The notes beneath the pieces were generated by a model that saw only the letters and a program-made list of their open reading frames with translations, was not told the DNA's origin and made no database searches. DNA of 12,087 nt from an uncultured Lachnospiraceae bacterium (GTDB lineage Bacteria > Bacillota > Clostridia > Lachnospirales > Lachnospiraceae). The DNA is taken from positions 1 through 12,087 of the forward strand of contig CAMODS010000026.1 in the NCBI GenBank assembly GCA_946611525.1, read 5' to 3'. Below, piece after piece: positions 1 to 6,028 of the stretch (the stretch's first letter is position 1; each line of letters begins with the position of its first letter). The position numbers and the translations under genes are program-made.

Positions 1-819
1 GGTAAAAATCTGGGCGGTTCCCATATTTATCATGGGCTCAATGGTAAACATAAGTCCGGGAACCATCAGCATATCCTCTCCCCGGTTGGAGCAATAGCTG
101 ACCCATGGCTCCTCGTGGAACTCCAATCCCACTCCATGACCGCCTATCTCACGCACCACGGAGTAGCCGTTTTTCTCTGCATGGACGTGGACAGCCTCTG
201 CCATGTCTCCCAAAAAGCCCCAGGGCTTGACTCTCTCCAATCCCAGATCGCAGCACTCCTTTACCACCTTTACCAGCTTTCTGGTCTCCTCTGCCACATC
301 TCCTATCATAAACATCCGGGAGGAATCGGAAAAATACCCGTCCAAAATGGTAGAACAGTCCACATTTATGATATCTCCGTCCTTTAATACCACATCGGAG
401 GAAGGAATGCCATGGCATACCTGATCGTTTACCGAGGTACATACGCTCTTTGGAAAGCCCTCGTAGTTAAGAGGTGCGGGGATACCGCCCATGTCATAAG
501 TAACTTCATTTACTATCTCATCTATCTCAAGAGTGGTCATGCCCTCATGGATACGGTTTGCCACCTCATCCAGGCATGCCATATTGATGACCGCACTTTT
601 TTTGATGCCCTCGATCTGCTCGGGAGTTTTTAAAAGATCCCTGCCGGGAACCGTATGTCCCTGTAGCGCAAAGGTCTCTATCTTTTTATCGATCCTCTCG
701 TGGCACTGTTTGTATTTTTTACCGCAACCACACCAGCAGGGATCGTTCCTGCCTATCTTGGGCATGCTTTTTCTGAAATCTGCCGCACCTTTTTTTTGCC
801 AACCGTATTCTTTATTCAT
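1..819 (-). CDS. map: Type I methionine aminopeptidase with N-terminal SEC-C zinc motif (3' end cut off by window edge)
   Basis: Removes the initiator methionine from nascent proteins in the cytosol. Residues 28-40 form a SEC-C motif (CWCGCGKKYKQCH, pattern CxCx8CH), a zinc-binding tag often fused to clostridial MetAPs and thought to assist ribosome association. The pita-bread fold begins near KTPEQIE (64-70). Visible metal ligands are the Asp of NVDCS, the Asp of GYFSDSS, the His of GGHGVG and the Glu of FTIEPM (residue 261). The last metal-binding Glu (E. coli E235) would lie about 30 residues further on, outside the window, so the 273 visible codons lack roughly the last 40-50 residues. 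The ATG at 819 overlaps the stop of the preceding gene by 8 bases (ATGAATAA); the nearest Shine-Dalgarno-like GGAG is 12 bases away, so translational coupling is likely. It is a housekeeping gene at the end of a surface-polymer cluster. Identification is secure. Confidence 0.96.
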   Translation of the reverse strand, partial: MNKEYGWQKKGAADFRKSMPKIGRNDPCWCGCGKKYKQCHERIDKKIETFALQGHTVPGRDLLKTPEQIEGIKKSAVINMACLDEVANRIHEGMTTLEIDEIVNEVTYDMGGIPAPLNYEGFPKSVCTSVNDQVCHGIPSSDVVLKDGDIINVDCSTILDGYFSDSSRMFMIGDVAEETRKLVKVVKECCDLGLERVKPWGFLGDMAEAVHVHAEKNGYSVVREIGGHGVGLEFHEEPWVSYCSNRGEDMLMVPGLMFTIEPMINMGTAQIFT

Positions 820-1522
820 CGCTTAAATCCACTCCGTTTATCCCGCTGGCGCTCTTGTGCACCAGACTGTTATCTCCCACCGAGATACGATCCCATACCC
901 GGTCGTTTATCTTTACCTCATGATCCAAAAGATACCTCTCGTAGTCCCGCCCGTCATAACCGTAGCCTCCGTAGGTGGTGTCATTTTTTTCTGCCAGATA
1001 TGCCCTGTACTTTTCGGCATATACTATCTGCTCCATGGTGTCGTAGATCTGCTTTTCATCATAGAGCCCGCTGTCCTTTTGCTGTAAGAACAGATCGTCC
1101 AAAAAATCACTGTAGCTGTCCTCAAGGGCCTTTTTATCACCATCGGAAAGGGTGATCCCCTCCTCCATGGCACCTTTATAAAAAAGGTGATCATGGACAG
1201 CCATATCCATCACGTACTTTTTGGCGGCATATTTAAAGAAGATGCCATTGGCGTGAAGGTTCCAGAAATCCCTGGTGTTTTTTTTGTTGTAGATCACTGC
1301 ATCAGACTCAACCGTGTACTCCTCATAGAGTACATAAAAGGACAGATCCCTAAGGGTCAGATCCTCTTTGTCAACCGTCACCGCCACATCATCCATATGC
1401 TCCTCATATACAAGGGGCTGCCTGGTATCGTAATGCCTGACACCGATGTAGAGGATGCAGGCTGCCACACCTGCCCATACAGCTGCACGCATAAGCAGTC
1501 TTAAGGTAATGCGGCCTCTCAT
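812..1522 (-). CDS. Membrane-anchored protein resembling the SurA/PrsA foldase N-terminal domain, without an isomerase domain
   Basis: A 236-residue protein with a basic N-terminus and a single hydrophobic segment (about 9-28), which implies an uncleaved anchor with the rest outside the cell. After a spacer, residues 45-160 have the look of the helical chaperone domain of SurA_N/PrsA-type foldases: a short strand with VAVTVDKEDLTLRDL, a FYVLYEEY helix, then FW...FFKYAAKKYVMDMAV and the typical EEGITLSDGDKKALED. No parvulin or FKBP domain follows; the tail is charged and Tyr/Asp-rich. It starts one base after the stop of the NlpC/P60 gene (TGATATG) and has no strong ribosome site, so coupled translation is likely. 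By position it could chaperone the secreted hydrolase, but that is inference. It might simply be a lineage-specific protein of unknown function. The gene is very likely real; the family call is tentative. Confidence 0.72.
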   Translation of the reverse strand: MRGRITLRLLMRAAVWAGVAACILYIGVRHYDTRQPLVYEEHMDDVAVTVDKEDLTLRDLSFYVLYEEYTVESDAVIYNKKNTRDFWNLHANGIFFKYAAKKYVMDMAVHDHLFYKGAMEEGITLSDGDKKALEDSYSDFLDDLFLQQKDSGLYDEKQIYDTMEQIVYAEKYRAYLAEKNDTTYGGYGYDGRDYERYLLDHEVKINDRVWDRISVGDNSLVHKSASGINGVDLSDE

Positions 1523-1523
1523 A

Positions 1524-2702
1524 TCATACTACCCTGCGGATGGCAAGGATCTCGTGACAGTATATGGATCTGTTGTTGGTGATACCTGCGCGGCTGCTCT
1601 GGGCCTCCACTATGGTACCGTTGCCCGCATATATGCCCACATGTCCCGGGTAGCATACTATGTCTCCGGGCTGGACGTTATTGATGCTGACTGCACTACC
1701 CACATAGCGTAATGCCGATGAGCTCCTGGATGCAGAGAGGTTGATACCGAAATTGGAATACACCTGGACCACAAAGCCTGAGCAGTCACATCCATTGGTA
1801 AGTGAATTGCCTCCCCATACATAAGGATTGCCCACAAACTGATTGGCAAAGGCCACTACGGCAGATCCGCTGACTCCGGTGGTGGGGCTTGGATTGAGAT
1901 CCTGGCCTCCGGTGCCGTCATCTACACCGTCATCATCATCGTCCACATCGTCGTCATCATCATCGGCTGCCTGTGCAGCAGCGTCCTCGGCAGCCCGCCT
2001 GGCCAGCTCCTCCTGCTGCCTTGCCAGCTCCTCCTGGCGCTTGCGCTCACGCTCGAGGCGTTCCTCCTCAGCCTTTTTGGCAGCTATCTCTATAGCCTTT
2101 TGAAGCTCCTTGTCAAAGTCTGCCATCTGGGAGCGTTTTGCGTCTATCATGCTGTTAAGTGACGCCTGCTTGACATCGAGAGTATTCTTTTCACTCTGAA
2201 GGACTGCCTGCTCCTTTTCGAGAGCAGTCTCCATCTCCTTGATCTCCTCCTTTACACCTATGTAGGTGTTGAGAAGTTGCTGGTCATATTCGTATACAGC
2301 ATTGGCATATTCTATCTTGTTTAAAAAATCGGAAAAGCTGCCTGACTCCAAAAGCATGGTGACAATGCTCTTTTGGTCATTTTCATACATGGCCTTCATC
2401 CGCTTTTTCATGTACCTGTACTGCTTCTTTTCAGCTTTTTTTGCCTCCTTAAGCTCGTACTTTAAGTCGTCTATCTCCTGCTCGTTTTTGGAGATCTCAT
2501 AGGAGATGTTGTTGATCTCCGCCAAAAGATCCACCAGTTCCGAGTCCAGGGATGAGATCTCCTGCTGGAGGTCACTCTTGTCCTGCTTTATCTCATCAAT
2601 GCTTCTGGTGGCATCCGCAGTAACACCGTTTAACATCCCCACCGCCATGGCAGCAATGAGAGAAACAGCCGTTATTTTCTTTTTAAGATAACCAATCCTC
2701 AT
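1524..2702 (-). CDS. Secreted NlpC/P60 peptidoglycan hydrolase with CwlO/PcsB-like coiled coil
   Basis: A 392-residue exported murein endopeptidase. Residues 1-32 are a signal peptide (basic start, hydrophobic core, cleavage likely near VTADA). Residues 35-235 form a long coiled coil containing MLLESGSFSDFLNKIEYAN, the signature region of the PcsB/CwlO N-terminal domain, which in relatives is activated by the FtsEX complex. An acidic linker (about 247-262, almost all Asp) leads to the NlpC/P60 domain (about 280-392), which should cut D-gamma-Glu/diamino-acid bonds in stem peptides. Catalytic Cys307 lies in CDCSGF and His354 in PGHVGIYAG. The third polar position, His in Spr-type enzymes, is Glu366 (IVEAQ). 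The start is supported by AGGAG five bases upstream. It has its own promoter inside the end of the upstream gene and leads a three-gene tail. The class call is firm; the FtsEX link is inference, as no ftsEX is in the window. Confidence 0.93.
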   Translation of the reverse strand: MRIGYLKKKITAVSLIAAMAVGMLNGVTADATRSIDEIKQDKSDLQQEISSLDSELVDLLAEINNISYEISKNEQEIDDLKYELKEAKKAEKKQYRYMKKRMKAMYENDQKSIVTMLLESGSFSDFLNKIEYANAVYEYDQQLLNTYIGVKEEIKEMETALEKEQAVLQSEKNTLDVKQASLNSMIDAKRSQMADFDKELQKAIEIAAKKAEEERLERERKRQEELARQQEELARRAAEDAAAQAADDDDDDVDDDDDGVDDGTGGQDLNPSPTTGVSGSAVVAFANQFVGNPYVWGGNSLTNGCDCSGFVVQVYSNFGINLSASRSSSALRYVGSAVSINNVQPGDIVCYPGHVGIYAGNGTIVEAQSSRAGITNNRSIYCHEILAIRRVV

Positions 2703-2707
2703 AAAAT

Positions 2708-2712
2708 CTCCT
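2708..2712 (-). promoter_or_regulatory. Ribosome binding site of the NlpC/P60 gene
   Basis: AGGAG on the minus strand, five bases before the ATG at 2702. It is a strong site, consistent with this gene beginning its own transcription unit. Confidence 0.8.
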
Positions 2713-2732
2713 GTCAGCTAAACAACCAATTT

Positions 2733-2761
2733 ATTATAAACCTGAAGTCCGGTTATTTCAA
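2733..2761 (-). promoter_or_regulatory. Internal sigma-A-type promoter for the hydrolase / foldase-like / map genes
   Basis: On the minus strand, TTGAAA (2761-2756, five of six matches to TTGACA) is followed by a 17-base spacer and a perfect TATAAT (2738-2733). The -35 box covers the last Leu and Lys codons of the TagB-like gene, and that gene's TAA stop lies in the spacer. Initiation would be expected near 2726, giving a leader of about 24 bases that contains the AGGAG site. It should allow the last three genes to be expressed independently of the polymer genes upstream. It is seen directly in the sequence; activity is inferred. Confidence 0.8.
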
Positions 2762-3856
2762 GTATTCCACTATCCTGGCGGTGGCGCTGCCGTCGCAGGC
2801 TTCAAGGTATTCGTCTATGTAAGCCTGTGTCTTTTTCGGATCATATTCCCTGTACTCTGTCTCAATGGCTTCACAAAGCGTCCTCGGATCGGTGACTATC
2901 CTTCCCGGCAGTTTTTCGTAAGGAGTATAAAAACCCCTTAAGTTGCCAAAACTCTCATAGTCGGGAGCATACAGCACCACCGGACGTTTTAAAAACAAAT
3001 AGTCAAACACAATGGATGAATAGTCCGTGATCAAAACATCAGCTATAAGCATAAGCTCCTCGGAGCAAAAGCTCTTGCCGGTGTTTTCTCTGGCGTGGGG
3101 ATGGGCGCTGGATATGAGATGCCAGTCACCGGGCAGCCCCTCACGTATCAGGCGTGCCACCGATGATGTATCCGACTCCTTAGCCGCATCCGCATGACCT
3201 CTGAATGTGGGAGCATACAGCACCACCTTTTTATCCTTAGCCTCAGGATAAGCCTCATACAGTCTCTGCCTCATGTCATCCATGTAAGCCGTATCAAAAT
3301 AGTTATCCGTGCGGCTGACTCCTATGGGCCTGACCGCACCCTCTTTTGCCCTCATGGAAAGAGCAAAGGGCTCCACCGCCTGCCGGCCGCTCACCGTGAT
3401 AAGGTCGTAGTTTTTATATATATTGCCCTTGTAGTATGCGGGCACATCGTCCGTGGTGGCGTATCCAAACTTTTTTAGGGCACCCGCCCCGTGCCACAGC
3501 TGCACCACCTTTGTCTCCGGCCGTTTTTCACAGCTTGCCACAGGCAAAAAGGTATCGCTGATCACCACCGCAGCTGCAGTGGCGTAAGACTTCATGAAAT
3601 CCTGCATGGCTCTCTGGGTGGCTGTAAATCCGTCCTTCTGGTAGTCGCTGTAAAAAGTCTCCACCCGAAAGCCCGCCGCCCTGCAGGCATCCTCCATCCG
3701 TCTCATACTGTATGGAGTACTGTGGTTATGGGCATCGGCAAAGATCACCTTTTTTTCATCCACCGGGGATGTGGCCGCCTTTTTATATATGGATGGCAGG
3801 TATGCATCCTGCACAAACATCTTTATGTATTCCTTGGCTATATGTTTTACACTCAT
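2753..3856 (-). CDS. TagB/TagF-like CDP-glycerol glycerophosphotransferase family protein
   Basis: A 367-residue GT-B-like enzyme of the CDP-glycerol:polyglycerophosphate glycerophosphotransferase family, which moves glycerol phosphate (or a related alditol phosphate) from its CDP donor onto a lipid-linked acceptor at the inner membrane face. Family landmarks in order are QLWHGAGALKKFG (119-131), GVSRTD (179-184), VLYAPTFRG (212-220), HPH (252-254) and LITDYSSIVFDYLF (275-288), followed by RPVVLYAPDY and RGFY. The His of WHG and of HPH correspond to the active-site histidines of TagF. At 367 residues it is closer to single-domain TagB than to two-domain TagF. The frame stays open to 3949, but the ATG at 3856 is chosen because it overlaps the GT2 stop as ATGA; the longer form would begin deep inside that gene. 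No good ribosome site precedes it, so coupling or frameshifting (see the A8 run) probably drives translation. The donor and acceptor cannot be read from the sequence. Confidence 0.92.
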   Translation of the reverse strand: MSVKHIAKEYIKMFVQDAYLPSIYKKAATSPVDEKKVIFADAHNHSTPYSMRRMEDACRAAGFRVETFYSDYQKDGFTATQRAMQDFMKSYATAAAVVISDTFLPVASCEKRPETKVVQLWHGAGALKKFGYATTDDVPAYYKGNIYKNYDLITVSGRQAVEPFALSMRAKEGAVRPIGVSRTDNYFDTAYMDDMRQRLYEAYPEAKDKKVVLYAPTFRGHADAAKESDTSSVARLIREGLPGDWHLISSAHPHARENTGKSFCSEELMLIADVLITDYSSIVFDYLFLKRPVVLYAPDYESFGNLRGFYTPYEKLPGRIVTDPRTLCEAIETEYREYDPKKTQAYIDEYLEACDGSATARIVEYLK

Positions 3857-4605
3857 AATCTTTTTTTTATAGCTTTTAATGCATAGGTACTGAGATAGTA
3901 AAGGGACTTTATCACCGATAGTCCTTCCTGGTCTCTTAATATCCTCCACTGCCAGGTGGCGGTGCGAAGCTTGTTGCCGCTGACGGAAGTACGGCTCACT
4001 CTGTAGCTGGCGAGCACCTCGTCAAGTCCCCTGGCCACCACTCCGTCTCTTAAGCAGTTTAAAAAAGCCGCATAGTCCTCATGGTGGACATTTGGCATAT
4101 ATATCTTTTCCTTTGGAATGACCGTGGTGTCTATCATGATGGTGAGGCAGGGCATGGGGTCACCCATTAAAAGCGTCCCATGATCCACCCTGTCGGGAAC
4201 ATGTCTTTCCTTTCCTGTAGGTACGCCGTTTTCATCCATTATCCTGATAGAGGTATAGGTAAAGGGAGAGCCGACTTCCTCCATAAACCTAAGTTGTCTG
4301 GAAAGCTTTGTGTCATCCCAGGTATCGTCACTGTCCAAAAAGGCTATATATCTCCCATCAGCCTCCCTGATACCGTGGTTTCTGGTAAGGGCAACTCCTG
4401 AGTTTTTATCATTGTACAGGCAGCGGATCCTATGATCTGTCGAAGCCAGCTTTTCCATGATCTCTTTACTGTCATCGGCGGAGCAGTCATCTATCAGCAA
4501 AAGCTCCCAGTTGTCATAGTCCTGAGCCACAACCGACCCCACCGTCTCCCTTAGAGTGGATGAAGAGTTGTAAACCGCTGTAATGACAGAAACCTTATCC
4601 TTCAT
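3853..4605 (-). CDS. TuaG-like family 2 glycosyltransferase
   Basis: A 250-residue cytosolic GT-A fold glycosyltransferase that would add one sugar to a lipid-linked glycan. It opens with VSVITAVYNSSSTLRET (5-19), followed by ELLLIDDCSADDS around Asp39-Asp40 and the metal/nucleotide-binding LDSDDTW (Asp91, Asp93). The second half has the features of the TuaG subgroup: FTYTSIRIMDENG, CLTIMIDT, MPNVHHEDYAAFL, YRVSRTSVSGNK, then a C-terminal aromatic/basic helix. TuaG acts in teichuronic acid synthesis in Bacillus; the sugar used here cannot be inferred. The frame is open to 4638, but the ATG at 4605 is preferred: it has GGAGGA five bases upstream and lies one base past the stop of the preceding gene. 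It ends in an A8 run just before the ATGA overlap with the TagB-like gene. Family call firm, substrate unknown. Confidence 0.93.
   Translation of the reverse strand: MKDKVSVITAVYNSSSTLRETVGSVVAQDYDNWELLLIDDCSADDSKEIMEKLASTDHRIRCLYNDKNSGVALTRNHGIREADGRYIAFLDSDDTWDDTKLSRQLRFMEEVGSPFTYTSIRIMDENGVPTGKERHVPDRVDHGTLLMGDPMPCLTIMIDTTVIPKEKIYMPNVHHEDYAAFLNCLRDGVVARGLDEVLASYRVSRTSVSGNKLRTATWQWRILRDQEGLSVIKSLYYLSTYALKAIKKRL
3861..3868 (-). other. A8 run forming a possible -1 slippery site at the GT2 / TagB-like junction
   Basis: Eight consecutive A on the minus strand. In the GT2 frame they read ATA AAA AAA AGA TTA TGA, so A_AAA_AAA is a classic X_XXY_YYZ slippery heptamer six bases before the stop. 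A -1 shift puts ribosomes exactly into the TagB-like frame, which is open here and stays open through its ATG at 3856. The product would be a fusion of about 617 residues. No clear stimulatory stem-loop or internal Shine-Dalgarno was recognised, so this is a candidate only. Confidence 0.4.
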
Positions 4606-4606
4606 A

Positions 4607-6028
4607 TCACTCCTCCACCGGTGTCCGGTCGGCGTCATGCATGGTCTTTTGATCCTCCTCGGAAAAGCCCTCTGTGCTTTCCTTTTGCATGATCACACGA
4701 AGGGTCTCAAAAATGATCTGCACATCCAAAAGAAGGGAATAGTTTGTGATATAGGAGAGGTCCATCTTCAGCTTGTCCATGGCTGTGGTATTGTACTTTC
4801 CGTAAACCTGGGCATAGCCTGTAAGCCCTCCGCGCATCTTTAGCCTGTAACGGAACTCCGGTATATCCCTGGTATATTTTTCCACATGGGCCACTCTCTC
4901 CGGCCTGGGTCCCACTATTGACATATCTCCCTTTGCTATATTGAAAAGCTGGGGCAGTTCATCGATCCTGGTGGCACGGATAAACCTGCCCACCTTTGTA
5001 ATACGCGGATCCTCCGCCCCTGCCGGAATCGTCCTGTTGTCCTTTTCCGCGTCCACTATCATACTGCGGAACTTGAGTATCATAAACCGCCTGCCATTTA
5101 GGGTGACACGCTCCTGCCTGTAAAATACAGGGCCGCCGTCACCGGCCTTTATGAATATGGCAACCACACCCAAAAGAGGTGACAGGATGATTATTGCCAG
5201 CACGGATAAAACAATGTCGAAAAATCTCTTCCAAAATCTCTGCCATGCGGACATGCCGCTGTTTCTACAGAGGTAAATGGGCGTGTCAAAAAGGTTGATG
5301 TCGTCACTTGATTTTATCATGACATCCGAGATAGCCGGAGTAAAGTAGACGCGTTTGTTGATATCAAAGCACATTCTTAAAAGCTCATCTTCCCTGTCGT
5401 AGGGCACATCATTTATGAGCACCGCATCATACGGAAGTATGGTTTCAATGATCTTTTCGTCAGGCTCATCACACTGGATCTTCCCGTCAAAATAGTACTT
5501 ATCGTCACGAAAGCCCATCTTTTTAGCCACCCTGTTGGGATGGGATCCATATATCTCTATGAGCCTTAGGGGCGGAAACTTTTTTCTGTACAGGTCGATG
5601 AGCATGATGCTGGATAAGGATATACAGAAGGTCTGTACCAAAAACAAAAGTATATAACGCCACAGAAAGGCCCAGAAGAATCTGAACTGACCGGTGATGG
5701 CAAGGGATATGAACACCTCGGCAGCATCGGTTATAAAAAGCGCCACCGCCAGGGAGCCCACCACATTCATCTTACGGCTGACACCAATGAGATAGCCGCC
5801 CATGGACTTCATTAAAAGCACGAATACAAAGGCATAGATGAAAAGCGCCATGAGTCTGTTGGCCAGACCTGTCAGGTGTCCGGTCTGGTCATGGAAGGTG
5901 GTATAGGATATCCAAACCCACCAAAAAGTAAGGCTGGCATAGAGGGTGTGGGCAATGCCGCACACCCATCTGAATACATACTTGCCCTGTATCCGGTTTT
6001 CCTTTCTGCCGTAGAGATTTTCTTCCAT
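4607..6028 (-). CDS. Polyprenyl-phosphate sugar-1-phosphate transferase (initiating glycosylphosphotransferase)
   Basis: A 473-residue membrane enzyme of the bacterial sugar transferase family (WbaP/CpsE/TuaA class). It transfers a hexose-1-phosphate from a UDP-sugar to undecaprenyl phosphate, the committed step of a lipid-linked surface polysaccharide. Four hydrophobic segments (about 18-40, 56-78, 90-113, 118-145) precede a Rossmann-like middle domain (about 152-250). The catalytic domain starts at KRFFDIVLS (267 on) with a hydrophobic re-entrant helix, then VFYRQERVTLNGRRF, LKFRSM, the catalytic Asp356-Glu357 in RIDELPQLFN, GPRPER (373-378) and GLTGYAQVYGK. The architecture is full length. 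Its ATG follows the amidase stop with no gap (TAAATG) and uses AGGAA inside that gene. It supplies the primer for the two transferases downstream. Sugar specificity (Glc, Gal or GalNAc type) cannot be told from the sequence. Confidence 0.95.
   Translation of the reverse strand: MEENLYGRKENRIQGKYVFRWVCGIAHTLYASLTFWWVWISYTTFHDQTGHLTGLANRLMALFIYAFVFVLLMKSMGGYLIGVSRKMNVVGSLAVALFITDAAEVFISLAITGQFRFFWAFLWRYILLFLVQTFCISLSSIMLIDLYRKKFPPLRLIEIYGSHPNRVAKKMGFRDDKYYFDGKIQCDEPDEKIIETILPYDAVLINDVPYDREDELLRMCFDINKRVYFTPAISDVMIKSSDDINLFDTPIYLCRNSGMSAWQRFWKRFFDIVLSVLAIIILSPLLGVVAIFIKAGDGGPVFYRQERVTLNGRRFMILKFRSMIVDAEKDNRTIPAGAEDPRITKVGRFIRATRIDELPQLFNIAKGDMSIVGPRPERVAHVEKYTRDIPEFRYRLKMRGGLTGYAQVYGKYNTTAMDKLKMDLSYITNYSLLLDVQIIFETLRVIMQKESTEGFSEEDQKTMHDADRTPVEE
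4611..4616 (-). promoter_or_regulatory. Ribosome binding site that fixes the GT2 start
   Basis: GGAGGA on the minus strand, within the last codons of the sugar-phosphate transferase gene and five bases before the ATG at 4605. It favours that start over the in-frame ATG at 4638. Confidence 0.8.

Noticed and set aside
700..1155. Plus-strand open frame (151 codons).
   Set aside because: It is antisense to the map and foldase-like genes, with a His/Arg/Pro-rich composition typical of a reverse-frame shadow.
2739..2754. AACC/GGTT hairpin downstream of the TagB-like gene as a terminator.
   Set aside because: The stem is only four base pairs and no U-run follows. The same bases form the spacer of a strong promoter.
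2753..3949. Longer 398-residue form of the TagB-like protein starting at 3949.
   Set aside because: Its extra 31 residues lie wholly within the GT2 coding end and have no ribosome site. The ATGA-coupled ATG at 3856 fits better, although a frameshift fusion would read a few of those codons.
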